NCBI GenBank assembly: GCA_022574815.1
Contig: JACZRH010000010.1
Span: forward strand, 1 to 34,036
Reading direction: 5' to 3'
DNA: 34,036 nucleotides
Source: Planctomycetota bacterium
GTDB taxonomy: Bacteria > Planctomycetota > Phycisphaerae > UBA1845 > Fen-1342
Shown: positions 16,839 through 24,217 of the stretch, piece by piece
Layout of the letters: each line of letters opens with the position of its first letter
Position numbering within the stretch: the first letter of the stretch is position 1
Made by a program: the position numbers and the translations under genes
The notes under the pieces: generated by a model
What the model was told of the DNA's origin: nothing
Database searches by the model: none
What the model saw: only the letters and a program-made list of their open reading frames with translations

Positions 16839-17378
16839 ATGAGCAAACCGGTCAAGGAAATGATCACTCGCGAGCTGCGGTCGCGCTACGGCGAGCTAGA
16901 AAGTGCCTTGTGGGTCGAGATGCTGGGCATCGACGGCATCACCACCAACCAGTTTCGCGGCGAGCTGCGCCAACGCGGGATGCGGCTCGAGGTTGTGAAG
17001 AACTCGCTATTCCGCCGGGCCTGCGCCGACGCGCCCCTGGCCCGGCTGGCCGAGGCGCTCAGCGGGCCGGCGGCGCTGCTGACCGGCGGCGATTCGCTCG
17101 TCGACATCGCCAAGCTCATCGACGAGTGGCGCCCCAAGATGCCCAGCCTGCGGCTGCGGGCCGCGATCCTCGAAGGCGAATACCTCGACGAAACGGCGGT
17201 CGGCGGCCTGTCGAAAATGCCCACGAAGGCCGACATGCAGGCCCGCCTCGCGGCAACGGTTCTCTCGCCGGGGGCGAATGTCGTGTCGGCGGCGCTTTCG
17301 GCCGGGAGCAATTTGGCCGGCTGCATCGAAGCACTGATCAAGAAACTCGAAGAGGGAGAGACGGCCGCGGCGGCCTAG
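16839..17378 (+). CDS. rplJ: 50S ribosomal protein L10
   Basis: L10 is the base of the L7/L12 stalk. The N-terminal rRNA-binding domain (VEMLGIDGITTNQFRGELRQRGMRLEVVKNSLFRRA) and the C-terminal helix that binds L12 dimers (SAGSNLAGCIEALIKKLEEGE) are visible. At 179 residues it is of normal length. It begins 4 nt after the rplA stop, with a GGAG-containing sequence in the end of rplA. Confidence 0.95.
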   Translation: MSKPVKEMITRELRSRYGELESALWVEMLGIDGITTNQFRGELRQRGMRLEVVKNSLFRRACADAPLARLAEALSGPAALLTGGDSLVDIAKLIDEWRPKMPSLRLRAAILEGEYLDETAVGGLSKMPTKADMQARLAATVLSPGANVVSAALSAGSNLAGCIEALIKKLEEGETAAAA

Positions 17379-17452
17379 CGCGCCGGCCGGCCTCCCGTAG
17401 CAGACATTTGCGCAAGCAGGATCGCACCGACTGTTCCGTTCGCGGATAAAAT

Positions 17453-17469
17453 GAGACCAACGGGGTCTC
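17453..17469 (+). repeat. Hairpin in the rplJ-rplL gap
   Basis: GAGACC (17453-17458) pairs with GGTCTC (17464-17469) around AACGG. It lies in the 134-nt gap before rplL. L12 is made in excess over L10, and an RNA structure here could set that ratio. The function is inferred. Confidence 0.4.
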
Positions 17470-17512
17470 GGCTATTGGAGCGATCGAGTCGTTCGCACCG
17501 GAGAAGCAACCC

Positions 17513-17926
17513 ATGGCAGAGGAAGCAGCCGCAACCCAAGAATTCGAGGCCCCGATCAAGGAGATCGGCGACAAGATCGTCGGCCTCACGCTCGTCCAAG
17601 CCAAGCAACTGGCCGACTACCTCAAGGCCGAATATGGCATCGAGCCGGCCGCCGGTGGAGCCGTCATGATGGCCCCGGCCGAAGGCGCCGGCGAGGCCGC
17701 GGCGGAGGAGCAAACCGAGTTCAATTTAGTGATCAAGGCAGCCGGCGACAAGAAGCTCCAGGTAATCAAGGTGGTTCGCGCCGCCCGCAGCGATCTGGGC
17801 CTCAAGGAAGCCAAGGCTCTCGTCGATGCGGCCCCCAAGGCCGTGCTCGAGGAGGTCAGCAAGGAAGACGCCGAGAAGTGGCGGAAGGATCTCGAGGCGG
17901 CGGGGGCGACGGTGGAGGTCGTATAA
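17513..17926 (+). CDS. rplL: 50S ribosomal protein L7/L12
   Basis: This is the flexible stalk protein that recruits translation factors. It has an N-terminal dimerisation domain ([23 protein letters not shown]), an Ala/Gly/Glu hinge (about residues 44-65) and the conserved C-terminal domain ([21 protein letters not shown]...[27 protein letters not shown]). At 137 residues it is slightly longer than E. coli (121). ATG follows GGAGA. A terminator follows, and rpoB does not. Confidence 0.97.
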   Translation: MAEEAAATQEFEAPIKEIGDKIVGLTLVQAKQLADYLKAEYGIEPAAGGAVMMAPAEGAGEAAAEEQTEFNLVIKAAGDKKLQVIKVVRAARSDLGLKEAKALVDAAPKAVLEEVSKEDAEKWRKDLEAAGATVEVV

Positions 17927-17964
17927 CTCCGCCGACGAGGCGCGTTTTCAGAGACGCACGCGAC

Positions 17965-17998
17965 GGGCCCGGTCGGTATGGTCGGGCTCGTTTTCTTT
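17965..17998 (+). terminator. Rho-independent terminator after rplL
   Basis: GGGCCCGGTC (17965-17974) pairs with GGTCGGGCTC (17980-17989), including three G-U pairs, around a GGTAT loop. CGTTTTCTTT follows. It is 38 nt after the rplL stop and closes the ribosomal protein operon. Confidence 0.8.
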
Positions 17999-18150
17999 GC
18001 GCGGGATTCGGGAAGGAATGACCGCCGGCCGCGAGCTGAGCGCGGAGGTCAGTATGGGAATCTGGTAGCAGCCGACAAGTGGCGTTGTCTCGCCGCGCGG
18101 GAGGCAGGTCGCAAATTTCCGATCCATTCGTCAAAATAATCCAGAATTAG

Positions 18151-18164
18151 AATAGAATTCTATT
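18151..18164. promoter_or_regulatory. Candidate TetR operator, 14-bp perfect palindrome
   Basis: AATAGAATTCTATT is a perfect palindrome in an AT-rich island of about 40 nt in otherwise GC-rich DNA, 30 nt upstream of the tetR-type start. TAGAAT (18149-18154) inside it could serve as a -10 box, though no good -35 is seen. TetR regulators usually bind such sites over their own promoter. Confidence 0.55.
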
Positions 18165-18194
18165 TCATGGACCGAACGGAGCACCGGGATCAGT

Positions 18195-18851
18195 ATGGCC
18201 GTCGCACGCCAGCCGCAACAGACGCGCAGCCGACAGACGCTCGAACGCATCCTCGACGGCACCGAACAGTTATTGCGCAAGAAGCCGTTCGAGGAGATTA
18301 CCGTCGCCGAGATCGTGCGCGCCGCCGGCTCGTCGGTTGGGTCGTTCTACGCCCGTTTCGGCAGCAAGGAAGGGCTGCTGCCGCTGCTCTACCAGCGCTA
18401 CGACCGCGAGGTGCAGCGGCGGGTCGATCGGTGGTTCCGGCGCAGCGACTACTCCGAACTGTCGCTGGCCGAGCTGGTGCGGCGGTTCGTCGACACGACG
18501 GTGCGCTCGTTTCGGCGACGCGTCTGGCTGGTGCGGGCGGCGGCGCTCTACGTCCGATCGCACCCGGACGTTGTTACGCGCGAAATGCAGGAGCGCAGGA
18601 CGGAGATGCACAAGCGCATCGCGCGGATGTTCGAGCATCGCTACGGCGAGATCCGCCACCCCGATCCGGCCCGGGCTGTGCAGATGGGCATGTTCTTCGT
18701 CGGCGCGGCCTGCCGCGACGTAATCGTGATCGCCGGCCCGCACGCCCGTGCGACGAAGGTTTCGGACGAGGAGTTGAAGACGGAGTTGGCGCGGATGTTC
18801 TTGAGATACCTGGGCGCGGGCGCAAGTACCACCGGGAGCCGGAAATGCTGA
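18195..18851 (+). CDS. TetR/AcrR family transcriptional regulator
   Basis: The 218-residue protein has an N-terminal TetR DNA-binding domain at about residues 16-62: ILDGTEQLLRKKPFEEITVAEIVRAAGSSVGSFYARFGSKEGLL. The SVGSFYARFGSKEGL core is diagnostic for the helix-turn-helix. The C-terminal all-helical ligand domain is Arg-rich and not assignable to a ligand class. A perfect palindrome upstream is a likely autoregulatory site. The next gene, an exported hydrolase starting 148 nt downstream in the same direction, is the most obvious target. ATG 18195 has no strong ribosome site. Confidence 0.9.
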   Translation: MAVARQPQQTRSRQTLERILDGTEQLLRKKPFEEITVAEIVRAAGSSVGSFYARFGSKEGLLPLLYQRYDREVQRRVDRWFRRSDYSELSLAELVRRFVDTTVRSFRRRVWLVRAAALYVRSHPDVVTREMQERRTEMHKRIARMFEHRYGEIRHPDPARAVQMGMFFVGAACRDVIVIAGPHARATKVSDEELKTELARMFLRYLGAGASTTGSRKC

Positions 18852-18999
18852 ACATGTTCATTCCGAGCGCGGCGAAGCATTTTGCTGAAACCAAGGCGGG
18901 GCGCTTCGTTCCGCTCAGCTTGACGTCCAACTGTTCACTCTCCGCGTTGCAGCCGATCGGGCCGCGATGCGCCAGAGTGACGACCGGAAAGGAATTGCA

Positions 19000-20799
19000 A
19001 TGATCCATCGGAAATCGAGTTTTCTGACGTGGGCTGTCTTGACCTTGCTGCCTCTAGCAACGGGCGGCGCGATCGCCGCACAGGATGCGCCGCTGTCGGG
19101 CGACGAACTCTCGAAGTACGTCGGCACGTACGAACAGGACAACATCGACGGTCCCATTCGGGTCACCATTCGCAACGGGTATCTGACGGTCGAAGTCCGC
19201 GGGCGACCGCCGATTCGCATGAAGCATGTCGGCGGTCACAAGTTTCTCCCCGACGGCATGCCGGACGCGACCATTGTGTTTAAGGTGAGAAAGGGCCGAG
19301 TGGCCGGCTACACGTTCCGATCGCCGGAAGAGACCAACGTCGCCACACAAATCGAGGACGCCGAGCGCAAGGCCGGCGACGTGACGATCGAAACCAAGAC
19401 GCTTCGCGACGCCGACGGATGCCGGATCGAGGCCGATTTCGGACGGCTGGTTGTCCCGGAAAACCGAACCAATCCCGGCGGCAATCTGATCGAGTTGGCG
19501 TTCGTGCGGCTCAAGAGCACGTCGAAGAACCCCAAAGCACCCCTGATCTACCTGAACGGCGGCCCCGGCGGATCGTCGACGCCGCAGGCCCGCAGTCCGC
19601 AGGCTCTCAGCCGTTGGGCGCACTTCCTTCCGATTTGCGATGTGATCCTGCTCGATCAGCGCGGCTGCGGCAGCTCGTCGCCGCGTCTCTATTGGACGCC
19701 CGAGGATCGTCTGCCGACCGATCTGTTCAGCAGCGAGCAGCGCGCCCGTGAGGCCATGCTGGACGTGGCTCGACAGGCGGCGCAGCACTTCCGCGAGCGC
19801 GGCGTCGATCTGGCCGGCTATACGACCGCCGAGAGCGCCGATGATCTGAACGATCTTCGCATCGCCCTGGGCGCAAAGAAGATCAGCCTGTTCGGCTTTA
19901 GCTACGGTACGCACTTGGCGCAAGCGGTGATCAGACGGCACGGCGAGCATCTCGAAAACGTCGTCATTTGCGGCGTCGAGGGTCTGGCGATGACGCACAA
20001 GTATCCGCTCAACATGGACATTCAGTTTCGCAAGCTGGCGCTAATGGCGGCGAATGATCCGGGGATTGCGCCGCACGTGCCGGATCTCGTGGCCCTGCTG
20101 GATCGCGTGCTGGAGAAGCTGGAGCGCGAGCCGATCGACGTCGAAATCGTCGATCCTCAAAGCCGCAAGCGCGTTAAGGTTCCGGTGGGCAAATTCGGCT
20201 TGCAGATGATCCTGCGCTTCGACATGGGCGACGCGAGCGACCTGCCGGTCTTTCCCAAGCTGCTGTACACCATCGATCAAGGCGATCCCTCGGTGTTGAA
20301 GTGGTTCGTGCAGAAACGGTTCAGCATGTTCCGCGGTGTCAACGTGTTGACGTGGGTAATGGACGGCGCGTCGGGGGCGTCACCGCAGCGCTGGGTGCGC
20401 ATCCGCGCCGAGGCGAAGCAGAGCGCCTTCGGCAACGTAATGAACTTCCCCTACCCGCAGGTCAAAAAGGCATACGGCGTGCCGGATCTCGGTGAAGAAT
20501 TCCGTGCACCGCTGATCAGCGATGTGCGCACGCTTTTCCTGAGCGGTACGCTCGACTGGAACACGCCCCCGCACCAGGCCGAGGAGGTCCGCTGGGGCTT
20601 CTCGAACGGGACGCACCTGATCGTCGAGAACGCCGGGCACGAGCAGATCCTGCCGCAGCCGGCGATCGGAAAGGCGATCCTCGATTTTTTGCGCGGCAAG
20701 GACGTACACGGCGTCAAGGTGGTGCTGCCGCCCTTAAAGTTCGTGCCGATCGAGGGCACCGACAGGAGTGTGACGCATCCGGCGGTGGCGCGCCGGTAA
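19000..20799 (+). CDS. Exported S33-family alpha/beta hydrolase with an N-terminal DUF3471-like domain
   Basis: A signal peptide (FLTWAVLTLLPLATGGAIAAQ) is followed by a small beta domain at about residues 35-95 (LSKYVGTYEQDNIDG...). That domain resembles the DUF3471-type module often attached to beta-lactamase-like proteins. The catalytic part resembles tripeptidyl or prolyl aminopeptidases of clan SC: oxyanion motif N186GGPGGSS, DQRGCGSS, nucleophile Ser301 in GFSYG, Asp519 in SGTLDWNTPP and His547 in ENAGHEQ. The triad is complete. It probably cleaves short peptides or esters outside the cytoplasm. ATG 19000 is chosen over the in-frame ATG 18967 because AAAGGA lies 7 nt upstream and the signal peptide then starts correctly. 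The 599-residue length suits the family. The substrate is unknown. Confidence 0.88.
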   Translation: MIHRKSSFLTWAVLTLLPLATGGAIAAQDAPLSGDELSKYVGTYEQDNIDGPIRVTIRNGYLTVEVRGRPPIRMKHVGGHKFLPDGMPDATIVFKVRKGRVAGYTFRSPEETNVATQIEDAERKAGDVTIETKTLRDADGCRIEADFGRLVVPENRTNPGGNLIELAFVRLKSTSKNPKAPLIYLNGGPGGSSTPQARSPQALSRWAHFLPICDVILLDQRGCGSSSPRLYWTPEDRLPTDLFSSEQRAREAMLDVARQAAQHFRERGVDLAGYTTAESADDLNDLRIALGAKKISLFGFSYGTHLAQAVIRRHGEHLENVVICGVEGLAMTHKYPLNMDIQFRKLALMAANDPGIAPHVPDLVALLDRVLEKLEREPIDVEIVDPQSRKRVKVPVGKFGLQMILRFDMGDASDLPVFPKLLYTIDQGDPSVLKWFVQKRFSMFRGVNVLTWVMDGASGASPQRWVRIRAEAKQSAFGNVMNFPYPQVKKAYGVPDLGEEFRAPLISDVRTLFLSGTLDWNTPPHQAEEVRWGFSNGTHLIVENAGHEQILPQPAIGKAILDFLRGKDVHGVKVVLPPLKFVPIEGTDRSVTHPAVARR

Positions 20800-20805
20800 T
20801 TGCCT

Positions 20806-20819
20806 CAAGCGATCGCTTG
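20806..20819. repeat. 14-bp perfect palindrome after the hydrolase gene
   Basis: CAAGCGATCGCTTG lies 6 nt after the hydrolase stop. It contains GCGATCGC, the octamer known as HIP1 in cyanobacteria. One copy proves nothing; it may be a short hairpin or chance. The rest of the 228-nt gap to 21028 shows no gene. Confidence 0.4.
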
Positions 20820-21027
20820 TCACCTCCGCAACGATGGGGTGACGGGATGGGACTTTCCCGCACCGCATCGCCGCGACGGCGGAGCGCCCCTTCAGAGCAG
20901 CGCCTCGTCGTGCCGAAAACAAGATTACGGTCGGCCGCGCCGTTGTTCGCCCCGTCGCGCCGCGGCCGTTGGCCGAACGCGGCACCGCACGTTTCGTCGG
21001 CGGTTTTCGTTGGTTGAGGTGGTGTGG

Positions 21028-22179
21028 ATGGCGGTTTCCGAAGCTCCCGCGAGCGAGCGAATCGTGCGTTCGTCGAGCGACCTGACGATCGAGCGCGTCC
21101 GCCTTCGCGAGCTGGTCGATTACGCCGAGCATACGTCCCGCGTGACCCCCGCCAACCAAGAGCTGCCCATCACACCGCATCTGGCCCGCGCCCAAGCGTC
21201 GAATCCGTACGCCGACCCGGACGACATCGCACTGCTTGTCGGCCGCTCGGGCAGGAATTGCGCGGCCTACCTCGGATTGCTGCCGGGGCGGTTGCGGATC
21301 GGCGACCGGATTGCAAGGGTCCATTGGGCGACTGGGTGGGGCGTCGCACCCGGGTTCGGCGGACGTGGATATGGCCGCCGATTGTTGGCGGCGGCTCTGG
21401 CCGAGCCGATCGATTTCCTCAGCACGGGCAATAGCGACGCGGCGGAGCGGAGCTTTCGACGGGCCGGGCTCCGCGAACTGGGCCCGTTCGCGTTTCGGGT
21501 GATCTACTTGCAGAAACCACTCGCGGAGCGGGCCTGGAAGCGGATTCGTCGAGACGTGTTGAGCAAGCCCGCGGACCGACTGTCCGTCGTTCCAGAGTTC
21601 ACCCTTTCCCGACCGACTGGCCGCGGAAAGCTTATCCTGCGCGAAACCGCCGAGCTAAGCGAGGACGCCGAGCGGCTGCTCGCATCCACGCGCCCCGAGG
21701 TCGTCTTCGAGCGCGGCGTTGATGCGATTCACTGGACGGTGCGCTGCCCCTGGGTCGATGCGGACGGCTGCGCGCCGCCCGAAAACTACCGTTTCGCCAT
21801 GGTGCGCGACGCCTTTCGCTGCGGACTACTCGAAGCACACGATCGCGACACGGGGCAATTCGCCGGCTTTCTCGCATTTGCCGCGTCCACGCAAAACAAC
21901 CTGCTGATGTTGAAGCTGCTGGACTACTGCTTCGACCGCGACGCGCAGGCGACGGCGGGCCGCGCTTTGCTGCAACTCGCTCGGCTCGTCCGCGGCGACG
22001 GCCTGGTCCTTTCGGACGTTTGCGCCGCGCCGTTGCGGCCGCTGCTATCGTGCGGCTCGGTCGAGCACAAGCGGCAGCGCGGCTACTTTTGGCATCCGGG
22101 CGGCGCGGACAGCCCGCTCGCCCGGGTCGCCAACCGGGTCGCGCTCTCGCTCTGTGACGGCGATACCGCGTTCACGTAA
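21028..22179 (+). CDS. GNAT-type acyltransferase, probably two-domain
   Basis: The 383-residue protein has a GNAT acetyl-CoA binding motif GWGVAPGFGGRGYGRRLL (glycine cluster at residues 111-116). Around it is a fold fitting GNAT: IALLVGRSGRNCAAYLGLLPG before and SFRRAGLRELGPFAF after. The C-terminal half (TAELSEDAERLL...FAMVRDAFRCGLLEAHDRDTGQFAGFLAFA) could be a second, degenerate GNAT lobe, giving a tandem arrangement like FemX or MshD. The overlap-free 12-nt spacing to a polysaccharide deacetylase suggests joint action on an exopolysaccharide or glycolipid. ATG 21028 follows GAGGTGG. An upstream extension of the frame to 20800 has atypical composition and is not included. The substrate is unknown. 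Confidence 0.78.
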   Translation: MAVSEAPASERIVRSSSDLTIERVRLRELVDYAEHTSRVTPANQELPITPHLARAQASNPYADPDDIALLVGRSGRNCAAYLGLLPGRLRIGDRIARVHWATGWGVAPGFGGRGYGRRLLAAALAEPIDFLSTGNSDAAERSFRRAGLRELGPFAFRVIYLQKPLAERAWKRIRRDVLSKPADRLSVVPEFTLSRPTGRGKLILRETAELSEDAERLLASTRPEVVFERGVDAIHWTVRCPWVDADGCAPPENYRFAMVRDAFRCGLLEAHDRDTGQFAGFLAFAASTQNNLLMLKLLDYCFDRDAQATAGRALLQLARLVRGDGLVLSDVCAAPLRPLLSCGSVEHKRQRGYFWHPGGADSPLARVANRVALSLCDGDTAFT

Positions 22180-22191
22180 GGAGGCGCTGCA

Positions 22192-23220
22192 GTGCCGCTG
22201 GTGGAAACGTACCAGGCCGTCCGGCGTAAAGCGCTCGACCGCGTGCCGGTTCCGCTGTGGCGGCGGCTGGTCCGGCGTGACGTGATCAGCCTGTATTACC
22301 ACATGATCTCCGACCGCGAGTTGCCGCACGTTTCGTCGATCGGAAGCTACAAGGACGAAGTGCAGTTCGAGGCCGACCTCGCGTATCTCAGTGAGAACGG
22401 ACATCTGCTGAGCTACGACGAATTGCGGCGTCACCGGCTGTACGGCCGCCGCGTTCCGGGCGGGGCAATTCACATCACCTTTGACGACGGGTTTCGCGAG
22501 TGCGGCGAGAATGCCTGCCCGGCGCTGCGCCGCCAAGCTGCGTCCGCGACGTTCTTCATCCCCACGGACTTTATCGACAACCGCGATCTGATCTGGGTCC
22601 ACAAGATCGCCGTCTGTGTTGATCGGGTGCGGCGCGCCGCGCCAGAGACGATCGCTGCGGTGATCGCGACGATCAACGGCCGCTTTGGAGCGGGCTTGGA
22701 CCGGCGCGCGGCACTGGTTGCCTGGCTGAATGGTTTGCGCCAAATTCACGGAAGCGAAATCGAACGCGCGTGTGAGGCACTCGGCGTCGACCCCGCGGAC
22801 TATCTTCGCACATACCGGCCGTATCTCACACAGTGTCAAATCGAACGCATGGCGGCGGACGGATTCACCATCGGCGCGCATACCACCAGCCATTGCCTGC
22901 TCGAAGAGCTTTCCCACCCCGAGGACATCGAGCGCGAGATCGTCGAGTCCTGCCGGATCATCGCCGACATCACGGGCCGGAAACAGGTGCCGTTCGCGTT
23001 TCCATTCCACGGCTTCGGCGTGGATCGTGCGCTGCTCGCCGACATCCGCCGCCGGCACGACGTGATTGGTTTGATCTTCGATACCGGCCAGCTTCGGCGT
23101 GATCGCGAGTTCGTGGTGCATCGCGTGCCGGCGGACCGCACGCGGCACTGCCGACCCGGCGAGTCAAACATGCCCTTTCTGCTTCGCCGCGCCTACGCGG
23201 ACGAACAGAGGCTTTTGTAG
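22192..23220 (+). CDS. Polysaccharide deacetylase (NodB homology domain)
   Basis: The 342-residue protein shows the carbohydrate esterase family 4 motifs. Motif 1 is T96FDDG100 (catalytic base Asp98, metal ligand Asp99). Motif 2 is H230TTSH234 with the two metal His residues. Before them, SLYYHMISD matches the N-terminal strand of deacetylases in exopolysaccharide clusters. There is no signal peptide, so the enzyme probably acts in the cytoplasm or at the inner face of the membrane on an N-acetylated sugar. The GTG start is supported by GGAGG 7 nt upstream, directly after the stop of the acyltransferase gene. The pairing of acetyltransferase and deacetylase suggests control of the acyl state of one product. 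Confidence 0.9.
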   Translation: MPLVETYQAVRRKALDRVPVPLWRRLVRRDVISLYYHMISDRELPHVSSIGSYKDEVQFEADLAYLSENGHLLSYDELRRHRLYGRRVPGGAIHITFDDGFRECGENACPALRRQAASATFFIPTDFIDNRDLIWVHKIAVCVDRVRRAAPETIAAVIATINGRFGAGLDRRAALVAWLNGLRQIHGSEIERACEALGVDPADYLRTYRPYLTQCQIERMAADGFTIGAHTTSHCLLEELSHPEDIEREIVESCRIIADITGRKQVPFAFPFHGFGVDRALLADIRRRHDVIGLIFDTGQLRRDREFVVHRVPADRTRHCRPGESNMPFLLRRAYADEQRLL

Positions 23221-23378
23221 GTAAACGTGGCGTGGTACGTAGTCGCAGGCAGGGGTTCGGCGTTCAGGTTTCAGGGTTCAGAATAACGGATCGCGTTCCG
23301 ATTCGTGTCACGCGCGGCTGAAGCCACGGGCGACCTACGCTTCTGCCGGCCAACCGTCCAACGATGGTCGCGGCTCCG

Positions 23379-23672
23379 TCAGTAGCGGATTTCGAAGGCG
23401 GATTCGTTTTCGCGCACGGGGATTTCCGTGCTTGCCACGTCCGTGATGTTTCGCTCATAGTGGCGTCGAACCGCGGACAGCAGACCGTCGATCTGATCCG
23501 GCGGCCCCTGGGTTTCCATCTCGACGGTGCCATCGGGTAGGTTGCGGGCGTAGCCCGTCACGTCAAAATCGCGCGACAGCTCGAAGGCTGTCGCCCGAAA
23601 AAACACGCCTTGCACGCGCCCGTGAAACACGACCCGCCGCCGTTCGAGCTCGGGGGGGGCCTCGCCGCTCAC
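23379..23672 (-). CDS. acyP: Acylphosphatase
   Basis: Acylphosphatase hydrolyses carboxyl-phosphate bonds such as acetyl phosphate. The two signature motifs are intact: GRVQGVFFR with catalytic Arg26, and GYARNLPDGTVEM with catalytic Asn44. At 97 residues it has the usual length. The GTG start overlaps the stop of the preceding lipoprotein gene (GTGA), so the two are translationally coupled. The 158-nt region downstream, before the convergent deacetylase gene, shows no clear terminator. Confidence 0.93.
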   Translation of the reverse strand: MSGEAPPELERRRVVFHGRVQGVFFRATAFELSRDFDVTGYARNLPDGTVEMETQGPPDQIDGLLSAVRRHYERNITDVASTEIPVRENESAFEIRY

Positions 23673-24073
23673 GGCGCTTCGTCGTCTGTTTTTGCGCGGC
23701 CCTTTCTCAGCACGACCTTGTTCGAGTCATGCGTGACCTCGATGGAGGCGGCGTGGCGGACCGCGCCGTAGCTGCGTTCGCCGCCCGTCTGCGGGCGTAG
23801 CTTCAGCGTGAACCCATTGAATTTGTAGGTGCCGATCTCGCGCGTCGTGCGACCTTCGATCGTCGTCGTCGCGGCGTAGGTCCCGTCGCGGCGAAAGACG
23901 GCTTCGTCAATGCAGAACACCTCGCGGTTCGGCGTACACTGCACCATCTGCCACTCGCCGACGATCACACCCTGACATCCGCCGAGCGCGGGAAGCAGCG
24001 CAGCGAACACCGCGCCGGCGATCAAGGCACCGATTCGATTACGACGACGTTGAACTCGATCTTCCGGTTTCAA
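23669..24073 (-). CDS. Small lipoprotein, lipocalin-like
   Basis: A basic N-terminus and a hydrophobic segment lead to the lipobox L30GGC33, so the mature protein is probably lipid-anchored. The rest (VGEWQMVQ...FRRDGTYAATTTIEG...IGTYKFNGFTLKL) has the short beta-strand rhythm of lipocalin-like domains (GxW near the start, then DGTY). The start is TTG at 24073, supported by GGGAG 7 nt upstream. Length is 134 residues. It lies 144 nt after gltX and overlaps acyP. The function is unknown. Confidence 0.8.
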   Translation of the reverse strand: MKPEDRVQRRRNRIGALIAGAVFAALLPALGGCQGVIVGEWQMVQCTPNREVFCIDEAVFRRDGTYAATTTIEGRTTREIGTYKFNGFTLKLRPQTGGERSYGAVRHAASIEVTHDSNKVVLRKGRAKTDDEAP

Positions 24074-24217
24074 GGCTCGCTCCCGAATGCGAAAGGGGCC
24101 GCGGTTGTCGTTCGCTCCGTCCGATGGGGCTGGAGTCGCCGTTCGCGACCGGCGGCTTCACCCGCGGAGTAGACCCCGATTGTACTCGACTGGCCGGGGA
24201 ATCGTGAGCGTGCGGGA

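Noticed and set aside
15548-16867. A 439-codon minus-strand frame opposite rplK and rplA
   Set aside because: Shadow of ribosomal protein genes; no family resemblance.
20806-20819. HIP1-like octamer as a cyanobacterial sign
   Set aside because: A single copy is not evidence, and the gene content points to planctomycetes.
20985-21020. A prepilin-like string RRRFSLVEV upstream of the acyltransferase
   Set aside because: It is not followed by a hydrophobic helix, and it lies before a soluble GNAT-type protein, so it is coincidence.
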